A stretch of DNA of 48,899 bases, taken from Kordiimonadaceae bacterium (GTDB lineage: Bacteria > Pseudomonadota > Alphaproteobacteria > Sphingomonadales > Emcibacteraceae). The notes beneath the pieces are model-generated. The model did not search any database, had not been told where the DNA came from, and saw nothing but the letters and a program-made list of their open reading frames with translations. The translations under genes were made by a program, and so were the position numbers. The stretch is taken from positions 1-48,899 of the forward strand of contig JABJKT010000211.1 in the NCBI GenBank assembly GCA_018660225.1, given 5' to 3'. This document shows, piece after piece, positions 36,590 to 45,318 of the stretch. How positions within the stretch are numbered: position 1 is the stretch's first letter; every line of letters starts with the position of its first letter.

Positions 36590-36973
36590 ATGAATTCAAA
36601 ACTACCAAATGACGCGTCCAGTTTACTGGCAAAAATAGGTAATCCTTCGGGTATCGTTATCGCTATTGATGGGAACTATAATATTAGTTACTTCAGCGAT
36701 GAAGCTGTAAAACTTTTTGGCTATAAACCTGCCGAAGTTCTTGGTAAATCTCTTGTGGAACTCTTGCCAAAATACGCCAGAAAAAAACATGATGAATATG
36801 TTGATCATTTTGCCGCTTCTGAAGGAAAAGAGAGAGCAATGGGCGACCGGATGGCCGTATCCGGACTTAACAAGGATGGCGAAATACTCATCCTTGATGT
36901 TTCAATTCAAAAACACGAAAACGAAGAAATTCACTGCTACTCAGCAATATGCCGCAATCTTTCTGCAGCGTAA
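36590..36973 (+). CDS. Single PAS-domain protein
   Basis: 127 residues forming essentially one PAS domain: NPSGIVIAIDGNYNISYFSDEAVKLFGYKPAEVLGKSLVELLP, then the GxNKDGEILILDVSIQKHENE beta strands and the terminal YSAICRNLS strand. No kinase, cyclase, GGDEF or other output domain is attached. It may sense a ligand or redox state and act by binding a partner. The stop is immediately followed by the stop of the convergent hydrolase gene. The 131-nt AT-rich gap upstream shows no clear promoter. Confidence 0.8.
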   Translation: MNSKLPNDASSLLAKIGNPSGIVIAIDGNYNISYFSDEAVKLFGYKPAEVLGKSLVELLPKYARKKHDEYVDHFAASEGKERAMGDRMAVSGLNKDGEILILDVSIQKHENEEIHCYSAICRNLSAA

Positions 36974-38257
36974 TTAATCTTCTTTGGCAAGATATTCCAG
37001 CTTTAGACCTTTGGCGGAGCGGGGTTTGAAGCCTTTCCAGTTTGTGTCGCCTGTGCCGTCGTTGGAATTTGGGGTGACGCCAAGATAGTCATCCATACTA
37101 TTGTTGCCTTTTAACATTTTACCGAAATAGGCCGTTACGAAATGTTGGGCGATGTTGTTGGCGCGCACGCTATCCCATACCATGTCGGTATAATGGGTGT
37201 AGGCTAGGGACTTACCGTCATTAAATTTAGCAGTCCAGGCTTCATCCGGCGCAGGGATCGGCGCAATAGCATTGTGATTTGCGTTGGCGAAGGTGAGCAA
37301 GTAGCGGTTTATATTTTCAGTTTTTTCGAAAAGTGCTTTTGTGCCGGTTTCATAGCCCGATGTTTGATCTTCGCTACCGGTAATGAAAAATATTGGAATG
37401 CTAATATCGCTTAAGCTCTGATCATCCCAGAAACCGCTCCCCATCCCCCACGGGGCAAAGGCGATTATGGCTTTGTAAGTATCAGTGAACATCATGTCTT
37501 TATGGGCATAGGTGCCGGCCATGACCCGCTTTAAAATTTGATTTGGTGAAACATCAGGGTTTTCTGCGGCCTGCTTTGTGATGCCGCCGCCCGCACTAAT
37601 CAATGCGCCATAACCACCCATGGAATACCCCATTAATCCGGCGTTATTTGTATCAACCATTTTATAAAGAAAATGGCTTGTGTTTGTGTTCATGCGTTTC
37701 ATTTCGGTTAAAACGAATTTTTGGTCGAGCGGACGATTAAGCAATGTGCTGACGAAAGCACCAGCGTCCTGATACATACTGTCCGTATGATCAATAGAGA
37801 CGACAACATAGCCTTTTGAGGCAAGGTTTTCACCAAAATGGCTCATCAAAAATCGATTTCCCGGATAGCCGTGAGATATCACAACCAGTGGATAGGGATT
37901 TTCTGCTATGAGTGGCCTAGCGTCGCGAACAGCTTTACCGTAAAGGCTTACTTTTGTCTTTGCGTCGCGCAGCAATACGTTTTTATATTCTCCGCTTGTT
38001 CTATTTGTGTCGGCCGGATACCAGACTTCAACAGTGATCGGGCGGACATAGATGGAAAGCTCTTCGCCTTCTTTTAAATTAACGGCATCAATTTGATTGT
38101 TATGCTTTAAATTAAGGGTGCGAACGCCGATTTTGTAGATTCCCGGTTTTGCCAGTTCCGGCGCATCGGGTCTTAGTCCATCTATTCTGTTATTTTGTGC
38201 ACTTGCACTGAAAATTATTAGAAAATTTAAAATAATAACATATACGGCGTTTTTCAC
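36974..38257 (-). CDS. Secreted alpha/beta hydrolase, PAF-acetylhydrolase/chlorophyllase-like
   Basis: 427 residues with a signal peptide (about 1-20, ending ASA-QNN). After RTLNLKHN..ITVEVWYPAD the hydrolase core shows PLVVISHGYPGNRF (oxyanion region), IDHTDSMYQD, the nucleophile elbow GYSMGGYG, FFITGSEDQTSG (acid region) and FANANHNAI with the probable catalytic His. This pattern fits the platelet-activating-factor acetylhydrolase-like/dienelactone hydrolase group. The start is GTG with GGGAAG 7 nt upstream. The likely location is periplasmic or extracellular; the substrate is unknown. Confidence 0.78.
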   Translation of the reverse strand: MKNAVYVIILNFLIIFSASAQNNRIDGLRPDAPELAKPGIYKIGVRTLNLKHNNQIDAVNLKEGEELSIYVRPITVEVWYPADTNRTSGEYKNVLLRDAKTKVSLYGKAVRDARPLIAENPYPLVVISHGYPGNRFLMSHFGENLASKGYVVVSIDHTDSMYQDAGAFVSTLLNRPLDQKFVLTEMKRMNTNTSHFLYKMVDTNNAGLMGYSMGGYGALISAGGGITKQAAENPDVSPNQILKRVMAGTYAHKDMMFTDTYKAIIAFAPWGMGSGFWDDQSLSDISIPIFFITGSEDQTSGYETGTKALFEKTENINRYLLTFANANHNAIAPIPAPDEAWTAKFNDGKSLAYTHYTDMVWDSVRANNIAQHFVTAYFGKMLKGNNSMDDYLGVTPNSNDGTGDTNWKGFKPRSAKGLKLEYLAKED

Positions 38258-38277
38258 TTTATTCTTCCCTTGAAAAT

Positions 38278-39642
38278 TTAACCTCTTGAAGGTCTATAAT
38301 GTTTTTTGTTTTTCTTCTTTTTTCGAGCGCCGCCAGCAGGATTGTCTTGAGCCTGTCCGGAGCTATTTTTTGGTCTTCTGCTTTTAGCCGGATTATTTGA
38401 CGGCTTATGCTTTGGTTTCGATCTGTTGTTTGGTCTGTTGTTTCTTCTTGATGGTCTGTCATCATCACTGTCATCATTACCACCTTTTTCCGGCGGCTGT
38501 ACACCTTCAAGATGAAACGGATGATCTTCCATAACAGGGATCGTCTGACGGATAAGCTTTTGAATGTCTTTTAAGTACGCGCGTTCTTCATGATCACAGA
38601 ACGAAAGTGATATTCCGGTAGCACCGGCGCGGGCGGTGCGGCCAATACGGTGAACATAGCTTTCCGGCTCGTTTGGCAGATCGTAATTAATTACATGAGT
38701 GACGCCGTCCACATCAATACCACGCGCTGCAACATCGGTCGCTACGAGAGCGCGGATTTCACCATTCTTAAATGAATTTAACGCCTTCTGGCGGGCACTT
38801 TGCGATTTATTGCCGTGAATGGCACTAGAAGTGACACCAAGCTGATCGAGGTTCTTTGCCACCCGATTGGCACCATGTTTGGTACGGGTAAAGATAAGTA
38901 CCCTTTTAATGTTTTCATCCTTAAGCACGTAGGCGAGCAGCTTTCGTTTCATGTTTTTAGGGACATATAAAATATGCTGATCGACTTTTTCAGCCGTGGT
39001 CGCCGCAGGGGCCACTTCCACCCGGTCTGGATTGGTGAGGATGCTGTTGGCTAATCCTTCGACTGATTTAGGCATCGTTGCCGAAAAGAATAATGTCTGA
39101 CGTTTAGGGGGCAGTTCAGCGACAATCCGGCGGATATCACGGATGAAGCCCATATCAAGCATACGGTCTGCTTCGTCGAGAATTAAAAATTCCACGTCGC
39201 CCAGCTTGATATGCCCTTGTCCCATAAGATCCAGTAATCTGCCCGGTGTGGCGATTAGGATATCAACACCCGGTGCCATTGCTTTAATTTGCGGCTTTGA
39301 CGATGCGCCGCCGTAAACCAGATTTATTTTATAATGAAGATATTTGGAATATCTGCGGACATTTTCTTCAATTTGAACGGCAAGCTCACGGGTCGGGGCA
39401 AGGATCAGCGCGCGGGTGGTCTTTGGCCTTCTTTTTCCTTCACCTGCAAGGAGCAATTGAATAAGCGGTAAAGAGAAAGCTGCGGTTTTTCCGGTTCCGG
39501 TTTGTGCCACTGCGATAAGGTCATGACCTTCTAGAACTTTGGGGATCGCTTTTGACTGAATTGGCGTCATGGTCTGATAGCCACCTTCTTCGACAGCGCG
39601 AAGAATAGGGGCTCGAAGGCCAAGGTCGGCGAATTTAGTCAT
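38278..39642 (-). CDS. rhlE: DEAD-box RNA helicase, RhlE-like
   Basis: ATP-dependent RNA helicase of 454 residues. Motifs in order: F-x-DLGL and the Q motif YQTMTPIQ (22-29), Walker A AQTGTGKT (46-53), PTRELA, GG, TPGR, DEAD (156-159), SAT in FFSATMP, and HRIGRTARAG. The C-terminus from about 385 is a basic Asn/Arg/Lys/Pro-rich tail (DRPSRRNNRPNNRSKPK, KKKKNKKHYRP), a likely RNA-binding extension. I chose the ATG at 39642 because the motif-proximal MTKFADLGL is the normal N-terminus; an in-frame TTG at 39705 lies inside a hairpin. RhlE-type helicases act in ribosome assembly and RNA decay, often in the cold. Confidence 0.93.
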   Translation of the reverse strand: MTKFADLGLRAPILRAVEEGGYQTMTPIQSKAIPKVLEGHDLIAVAQTGTGKTAAFSLPLIQLLLAGEGKRRPKTTRALILAPTRELAVQIEENVRRYSKYLHYKINLVYGGASSKPQIKAMAPGVDILIATPGRLLDLMGQGHIKLGDVEFLILDEADRMLDMGFIRDIRRIVAELPPKRQTLFFSATMPKSVEGLANSILTNPDRVEVAPAATTAEKVDQHILYVPKNMKRKLLAYVLKDENIKRVLIFTRTKHGANRVAKNLDQLGVTSSAIHGNKSQSARQKALNSFKNGEIRALVATDVAARGIDVDGVTHVINYDLPNEPESYVHRIGRTARAGATGISLSFCDHEERAYLKDIQKLIRQTIPVMEDHPFHLEGVQPPEKGGNDDSDDDRPSRRNNRPNNRSKPKHKPSNNPAKSRRPKNSSGQAQDNPAGGARKKKKNKKHYRPSRG

Positions 39643-39660
39643 AGCAGTTGCTTTCAGGAC

Positions 39661-39719
39661 TTGATTGTCCGGTTGGTTGATGGCGCTTGATAACCCCTCA
39701 ACCAACCTGTGTCAATCAA
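39661..39719 (-). promoter_or_regulatory. Strong hairpin in the rhlE leader
   Basis: Inner arms GGTTGGTTGA (39671-39680) and TCAACCAACC (39698-39707) pair perfectly across 17 nt. Outer arms TTGATTG (39661-39667) and CAATCAA (39713-39719) pair perfectly too, with a small internal loop. No T run follows on the minus strand, so it is not a standard terminator for the upstream gene. Its end is 18 nt ahead of the rhlE ATG. Confidence 0.65.
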
Positions 39720-39734
39720 ATGCGCTAAGCTTAA

Positions 39735-42242
39735 TTATTTCCAATCCGGCGGGGTGATCAGGTTGGCGAGCAGTCTTGCTGCGCCGGGGACCTGATGTTC
39801 AAGCTGGTGATGGAGGATCAGGCAGCAATGATGATGCCAACCATCGCCAATTTTAGCGCTCAAAAGCCCGCCCGTAAGCGGTTCTTTACCGCGATCAGAC
39901 ATGGAAAGCAGCATTTCATATTCCGCTGATGCGCTATCAATGAAATATAGACCGCGTTCCTGATGCCAGTTCATCCAGTCCTCTACGCCGATTTTATTGG
40001 GGGCGTTCAGCAAATGATGATCGGGGAGCAGGTGTGTGACTTCTGCATTGGGATCAGTAATACGCCATCTGAATGACGGGCTGCCTATTTTTATCGGCCG
40101 TGGCGGTGTGGTGTCAGTGTTCCAGTCATCATCGGTGCGGTTATACTGGGTGACCAGGTTACCGCCGTCCTCAACATATTCACGTAAGTATGAACTTGTC
40201 GCGGTAAGATCAGCGCGAAAGGCGCGAATGCCAATCATGATGGTGTCATAAACGCTAAGATCAGCAGTTTTAAGATTATCTACGCTTAGAAGTGTCACAT
40301 CAACACCGAAACGGCTGAGCCAGAAATTAACCCGGTCGGCATCACGGCTTACATAACCGATTTTTAGGCGGGTCGGGATTTCAAGATCGATGGGCTGTAT
40401 CGCAAGAGTGTTCGGCACTACTTTACAGGTGTTTCTGATATGGGCGTAATCCATCATCAGCACATTTTCGCTTGTGCTCATGCCGTCTGCCGCCGCATAG
40501 GGCATTAAATCAATCCGCTCGTTACCGGTTGGGCCGTTTATGACGAACTTAAATTTGGCACTCTCAGGAAGCATACCTTTTTTAACGGTGTAAGTAGGTG
40601 GTATCACTTGCCAGTTTTCCGGGCTTTTTAAGCCTATTTCAATATCACTGTCCATTTCGGTGAATTTATCAACGCTAAGCGTCGCCTGAACCGGATCGCC
40701 GTCAGTAAGACGGTTATAAAATAGTCCGCTCGCTTCCCAGCTAAGATTAACCGGCGGGACAATAAGAACTGGATTTGCGGGTAGAAGGGTTTTTGTCGCG
40801 CCCCTACCGGATGTGGGAATACCAAAGATAGCGGAGAACCTTTCCGCTTTCCACATGGGTTCATAATCTTTATCAAGCGGATGATGATAGGCGGATTCAG
40901 CGGATACGGAAACGCTTATATCAATATCTTTTTGCTCACCGGGGCCAATTTTATAGTCGCTCAGATCAACTCTTTTAAAAGTTTTAACCGTTTCACCGAC
41001 CAAATAAAGAATAAGGCCGTTAAAGGGCTCAGTACTGGTGTTGTAAAGTGAAATTTTGCCGGTTAGTTCTTGTCCGGGGCTTACGAAATCGCGGTCCCAG
41101 ATCAGGTCTGCCTGTAGTCCGGATGCCTCAACAAAAGCGATGCCGAGCTGTCTTCTTTTAAGAGCTATTCTATGTTGGCACTGCGCAATAACGTCTTCGG
41201 ATTGATTTTTCATGGCTTCGTTGATTTGGGCGAGTTTAGCGGCTAGGGCGTCAAGATGTCCAAGCACGACTGCGCGGTCAGGAAAGGCGGCTATTGCAGA
41301 TGCTGTTGAAGATCCTGCTTCTTTTAACAATTCCGCGAACTCACCATCACTGATCGCGGCGAGATCATCATAGCTTTTCATAAGCCCGTTAAAGACGTCA
41401 TCTTCGGCGAGCGGGATATCAAGTTCACAGCGGTAGCGGTGCAGGTGGCTGAGTTCGGGTGCCGCTTCGCGCCATCTTCCCATGCCTTGGGTGAGGTGGC
41501 GAACCCGTGACCATTCACCGATTTGACGGTAGGTGGCGCCGTTGATGGGATCATACGTTCCAGTCGGTATGGCTATTGTAGCGTCTGGTGGGGCCTCGCT
41601 ATCGTCATAAACGCCGCCTCGGCCACTTGTTGCGGAAAGATAAAGCTTCTTGGCCTGCCACGGTTTTAGGCCGTCTTCTGTGATCTGTGCAGGGTAAGCG
41701 GTTGGGTCGGCTGCAAGGACATAAGCATCAATGGTAGCGCGGGTGACGGCGCGGTGATGGCCGTGCTGTCCGTCTACATCAAGGAAGGTTGGTGAGATGA
41801 TATCTGGTTTTTGCTGGCGGATGATGCGCACTAGTCGCTCCCGCATGCGGTCCTTGCCCCAATGTTCTTCGGCTTCGGCCGGATCGGTGGAAAAACCGAA
41901 ATCATCAATTTCATCACCAAATCTAGCCGAATAGAAATGTACTGACATGGGGATTTCTGAAGCGGCCGCCTGAAGTTCTTCGGTTCTAAATGCGCCAAGA
42001 TCATCACCTGCTTCGGTGCCGACGGCATTTTGGCCGCCTTTGCCACGGGTGGCGGTGGCATACATGACCCGTGCGCCTTGATTACGGGCGATGTAAGCAA
42101 GGATATGCGAGCGTTCATCATCGGGATGGGCGCCGCAGTTCATAAAGCTACCCACATGCTTAAGCGGGGTCAGCGCATTCCATAGTCTGTTTATGCCGCT
42201 AAGTTGTTGTTGTTCAGCAATTCTGCGCTGCGATTCAGTCAT
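39735..42242 (-). CDS. PIG-L family deacetylase with C-terminal GATase-like domain
   Basis: 835 residues. The N-terminal third is a PIG-L/LmbE zinc deacetylase: AHPDDE (38-43, metal ligands His and Asp), ATATRGKGGQNAVG, EELQAAASEI and DVDGQHGHHRAV (third metal ligand). A middle region of beta-sandwich character (about 385-600, with SLYNTSTEPFNGLILYLVGE) follows. The C-terminal part (from about 615: LKIGYVSRDADRVNFWLSRFGVDVTLL..YDTIMIGIRAF) looks like a ThuA/class I GATase-like fold. There is no obvious signal peptide. PIG-L enzymes remove acyl groups from N-acetylglucosamine-type sugars or bacillithiol/mycothiol precursors. It is divergent from the ABC operon, and its ATG has AGGGAA 6 nt upstream. 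Confidence 0.85.
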   Translation of the reverse strand: MTESQRRIAEQQQLSGINRLWNALTPLKHVGSFMNCGAHPDDERSHILAYIARNQGARVMYATATRGKGGQNAVGTEAGDDLGAFRTEELQAAASEIPMSVHFYSARFGDEIDDFGFSTDPAEAEEHWGKDRMRERLVRIIRQQKPDIISPTFLDVDGQHGHHRAVTRATIDAYVLAADPTAYPAQITEDGLKPWQAKKLYLSATSGRGGVYDDSEAPPDATIAIPTGTYDPINGATYRQIGEWSRVRHLTQGMGRWREAAPELSHLHRYRCELDIPLAEDDVFNGLMKSYDDLAAISDGEFAELLKEAGSSTASAIAAFPDRAVVLGHLDALAAKLAQINEAMKNQSEDVIAQCQHRIALKRRQLGIAFVEASGLQADLIWDRDFVSPGQELTGKISLYNTSTEPFNGLILYLVGETVKTFKRVDLSDYKIGPGEQKDIDISVSVSAESAYHHPLDKDYEPMWKAERFSAIFGIPTSGRGATKTLLPANPVLIVPPVNLSWEASGLFYNRLTDGDPVQATLSVDKFTEMDSDIEIGLKSPENWQVIPPTYTVKKGMLPESAKFKFVINGPTGNERIDLMPYAAADGMSTSENVLMMDYAHIRNTCKVVPNTLAIQPIDLEIPTRLKIGYVSRDADRVNFWLSRFGVDVTLLSVDNLKTADLSVYDTIMIGIRAFRADLTATSSYLREYVEDGGNLVTQYNRTDDDWNTDTTPPRPIKIGSPSFRWRITDPNAEVTHLLPDHHLLNAPNKIGVEDWMNWHQERGLYFIDSASAEYEMLLSMSDRGKEPLTGGLLSAKIGDGWHHHCCLILHHQLEHQVPGAARLLANLITPPDWK

Positions 42243-42328
42243 GTGGATTTCCCTGTTGTTCTAATAATGAAATTAGCAGTTCCTGCCCCTAAGTCAAGAC
42301 ACTGGAAATCAAATAAATTTAAGTCTAT

Positions 42329-42359
42329 GGTACTTTGAAAATAATGCAAAGAGGGTACC
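42329..42359. promoter_or_regulatory. Possible operator ahead of the ABC operon
   Basis: GGTACTTTG (42329-42337, after its first five bases imperfect) faces CAAAGAGGGTACC (42347-42359). It lies directly before the solute-binding-protein start, in the 122-nt gap shared with the divergent deacetylase. The symmetry is imperfect, and it overlaps the ribosome-binding site. Confidence 0.25.
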
Positions 42360-42364
42360 ACTAT

Positions 42365-43603
42365 ATGCGGCTGTTAATTGCCATACTGTTTACTTTGACC
42401 GTCGCTGGTCCTGCGGCGGCGGTTGAAATTGAATATTGGCAGTATAGCTATAAAACGCGCCTTGATGCTATGGATAAGCTGATCGCGCAGTTTGAAGCGG
42501 AAAACCCAGATATAACGGTCATTCATACTGATTTTCCCTATGCCCAGTATAGAACCAAGGTGGCAGCGTCCGTAGCGGCGGGCGAAGGGCCGGACGTGGT
42601 GCAGCTTTATTATGGTTGGCTTTCTGATTATTTATCAGCTGAAATTTTACAGCCGCTACCGACAAGTGAATTCCCCCATAGCGAGATTGAAGATGAATTT
42701 TTCCCGATGGTTGGCAATATGAATGTAAAGGGGGAATATTACGCGTTGCCGACAGCCGTTAGATCACTTGGGCTGTTCTGGAACAAGAAACTATTCCGCG
42801 ACGCCGGGCTTGATCCTGAGCGGCCACCACAGACACTAGATGAACTCGTCGATATGGCGAAAAAGCTTACTAAATATGACCGGGCCGGCAATATTATCCA
42901 GGTTGGCCTGACTATGGGGCCGATTAATCAGGATCATAATTGGTGGCGCGAAGTGCTGGTTAGGCAGTTTGGCGGCGCGCCTTATAATGAGGATACAACA
43001 AAGGTCACTTATGATGATAAGGCGGGCCTAAAGGCGTTTCAGTATTATGCGGACTTTGTACTTAAGCATAATGTCAGCGTGGTTGATTTTATGGATAAGG
43101 GGGAAATCGCCTTTAAAGCAGGAAGGGCAGCAATGCATATTGACGGATCGTTCGTGTTGAGCACATTTCAGCGCGCGAGACGGCTAGAATGGGGCGTGAC
43201 GGAACTTCCAAGTCATAACGCTATTAAGGCCAATTTCTCAAGTTATTGGGTCAATGGGATTACTAGCAAAGCGGTTGGTGAGAAAAAGGCTGCGGCCGAA
43301 AAGTTTCTGAAATTCATCACGACAAATCAGGCAATGCAATTGTGGCTTGATGACGTGGGTGAGCTTCCGGCGCGAAAAGCGGTGGCGATGCGAGCGGAAA
43401 ATAGTGATCATCCGCTTTATGGCGCCTTTATAAGAGGGCTGGATTATGCCTATACCACTGATTTTTATAGTGAAGCGGCGCAACGAAAAACGGTTGTTGA
43501 TATGCTGGACCGGATCGTGCTGACCGGGATGGGCGTAGCAGAAAGCTTGAGTATTGCCGCAGCAGAGGACCAGAAAATTATTGATGAGGGGCGGATTGAG
43601 TGA
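42365..43603 (+). CDS. ABC transporter solute-binding protein, family 1
   Basis: 412 residues. A signal peptide (MRLLIAILFTLTVAGPAAA, cleavage about residue 19) is followed by a MalE/UgpB-like fold: VEIEYWQYSYKTRLDAMDKLIAQFE, AASVAAGEGPDVVQLYYGWL, YYALPTAVRSLGLFWNKKLFRDAGLD, AMHIDGSFVLSTFQ and KAAAEKFLKFITTNQAMQLW. I chose the ATG at 42365 with AGAGGG upstream; an earlier ATG (42344) and a TTG (42335) are in frame but would put charged residues ahead of the signal. Family members bind oligosaccharides, glycerol-phosphates or other organic solutes. The stop overlaps the next start by 4 nt. Confidence 0.9.
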   Translation: MRLLIAILFTLTVAGPAAAVEIEYWQYSYKTRLDAMDKLIAQFEAENPDITVIHTDFPYAQYRTKVAASVAAGEGPDVVQLYYGWLSDYLSAEILQPLPTSEFPHSEIEDEFFPMVGNMNVKGEYYALPTAVRSLGLFWNKKLFRDAGLDPERPPQTLDELVDMAKKLTKYDRAGNIIQVGLTMGPINQDHNWWREVLVRQFGGAPYNEDTTKVTYDDKAGLKAFQYYADFVLKHNVSVVDFMDKGEIAFKAGRAAMHIDGSFVLSTFQRARRLEWGVTELPSHNAIKANFSSYWVNGITSKAVGEKKAAAEKFLKFITTNQAMQLWLDDVGELPARKAVAMRAENSDHPLYGAFIRGLDYAYTTDFYSEAAQRKTVVDMLDRIVLTGMGVAESLSIAAAEDQKIIDEGRIE

Positions 43604-44484
43604 GTAAGTCCCGCACCATAGCCCAGCGGCGGGCCATATGGGCGTGGCTCTTTCTGGCAGTACCGATTATATATTTTATATTGGTGCGGTTTTATCCGAC
43701 GCTCGATGCGTTTTCCATATCATTCACCGAGTGGAATATTGTTGGTGAGAAGACGTTTGTCGGCTTTGATAATTATGTCCGGCTTTGGGATGATCCGGTT
43801 TTTTGGATAGTATTAAGCAACACGTTTGAATATTTGGCGCTTGGGGTGCCTATATCGATGCTGCTTTCCTTTATTATCGCTTATTATTTGGATCAAGTCA
43901 GGTTTGGTCACGGTTTTTTGCGGGCGTGCTATTTTATTCCGTTCCTCACCACGGCGGTGGCGATGGCGTGGGTCTGGCGCTGGTTTTATCAACCGGTGCC
44001 GATTGGTATTATTAATATGGCATTAGGGCAATTGGGGATAGTGCAGCAAGGTTTCCTGCGTTCTACAACTCAGGCGCTGCCGGCGGTACTCGCTCCGGCG
44101 ATTTGGGCTGGGCTTGGTTTTCAAATCATTATTTTTATCGCCGGTATTCGCGCTATACCGACGAGTTACTATGAAGCGGCGAAGATTGACGGTGCGGGTG
44201 CGTGGCAGGTGCTTCGTGAAATAACCCTGCCTCAACTTAGGCCGACGATAATTTTCCTGACTGTGATCAGCTCAATCGGCTTTCTACGCATTTTCGATCA
44301 GGTTTATAACATGACACAGGAAGGGGAAGGCGGCCCCCTTAACGCGACCCGTCCACTGGTACTGAATATTTATAAAGCGGCCTTCGAGGATTTCGAAATG
44401 GGCATGGCAACGGCGCAGACGGTGGTTTTATTCACTATTCTGCTGATCATCACCATAATTCAATTAAGGGTGCTTAGAAAATGA
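43600..44484 (+). CDS. ABC sugar-type permease, MalF/UgpA-like
   Basis: 294 residues with six predicted membrane helices, starting AIWAWLFLAVPIIYFILVRFYPTLDAFSISFTEWN. The cytoplasmic EAA loop is YYEAAKIDGAGAWQVLREITLPQLRPT, which couples to the ATPase. The start codon is GTG and overlaps the binding-protein stop; its own stop overlaps the second permease by 4 nt (ATGA). It forms the channel together with the next gene. Confidence 0.92.
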   Translation: MSKSRTIAQRRAIWAWLFLAVPIIYFILVRFYPTLDAFSISFTEWNIVGEKTFVGFDNYVRLWDDPVFWIVLSNTFEYLALGVPISMLLSFIIAYYLDQVRFGHGFLRACYFIPFLTTAVAMAWVWRWFYQPVPIGIINMALGQLGIVQQGFLRSTTQALPAVLAPAIWAGLGFQIIIFIAGIRAIPTSYYEAAKIDGAGAWQVLREITLPQLRPTIIFLTVISSIGFLRIFDQVYNMTQEGEGGPLNATRPLVLNIYKAAFEDFEMGMATAQTVVLFTILLIITIIQLRVLRK

Positions 44485-45299
44485 AGCAAATAGCCCCGAA
44501 AAAGATTGTTATATGGACATTATTATTTATCGGTGCGGTGATTATGATGACGCCGATTATATTTATGTTTTCGGCGAGTTTTAAGTTTAATGACGAGATA
44601 TACGAACTGGCGCTAATAAGTTCAGAGCCAACATTAAGTAATTATATTTATCTATTTGGTAATACTGAATTTTTAATGTGGTTCACTAATTCTATTTTTG
44701 TTGCGTTACTGACCACATTATGCGTGCTCTTTTTCGATAGTCTGGTTGGTTATACATTATGCAAATTCCGCTTTCGAGGCCGAAAAATCATATTCATTGC
44801 CATTTTATCAACCCTAATGATCCCGACGGAGATGCTGGTGATTCCGTGGTATATTCTGGCGCGGGATTTGGGGCTGCTTGATAGCTATATCGGGCTGATA
44901 TTCCCCGGTATTATGACCGGGTTTGGCGTGTTTTTGATGAAACAGTTTTTTGAAAGTGTCCCGGATGATTATCTTGATGCGGCGCGGATTGACGGTATTA
45001 GCGAGTTTGAGATTTTTACCAAAATTGCCATACCCATGGTGACGCCGGCTTTATCGGCGCTGGCGATATTTACTTTTCTTGGAAACTGGACAGCATTTTT
45101 ATGGCCGCTTATTGTCACATCTAGCGCGGAGCTTTATACTATTCCGGTGGGACTGTCGTCATTTAGCGGCGAGTTTCAAAGCGAATGGGAAATGATTATG
45201 ACCGGTGCGGCGGTGGCGAGCTTGCCGACCTTGCTAATATTTTTAATTTTGCAGCGATATATCATTCGCGGCGTTATACTTGGGGGTTTAAAGGAATGA
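44481..45299 (+). CDS. ABC sugar-type permease, MalG/UgpE-like
   Basis: 272 residues with six helices. The N-terminus is VIWTLLFIGAVIMMTPIIFMFSASFK; the EAA loop is YLDAARIDGISEFEIFTKIAIPMVTPALSA; FLGNWTAFLWPLIV and the C-terminal QRYIIRGVILGGLKE are characteristic of the MalG group. It is followed 19 nt later by the lyase gene, making the lyase part of the transporter operon. Confidence 0.92.
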   Translation: MKQIAPKKIVIWTLLFIGAVIMMTPIIFMFSASFKFNDEIYELALISSEPTLSNYIYLFGNTEFLMWFTNSIFVALLTTLCVLFFDSLVGYTLCKFRFRGRKIIFIAILSTLMIPTEMLVIPWYILARDLGLLDSYIGLIFPGIMTGFGVFLMKQFFESVPDDYLDAARIDGISEFEIFTKIAIPMVTPALSALAIFTFLGNWTAFLWPLIVTSSAELYTIPVGLSSFSGEFQSEWEMIMTGAAVASLPTLLIFLILQRYIIRGVILGGLKE

Positions 45300-45318
45300 T
45301 GAGGATTAAAGGAATAAG

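Noticed and set aside
39643-39705. Extended N-terminus of the helicase
   Set aside because: It would begin with TTG inside the leader hairpin, and the conserved N-terminus begins at 39642.
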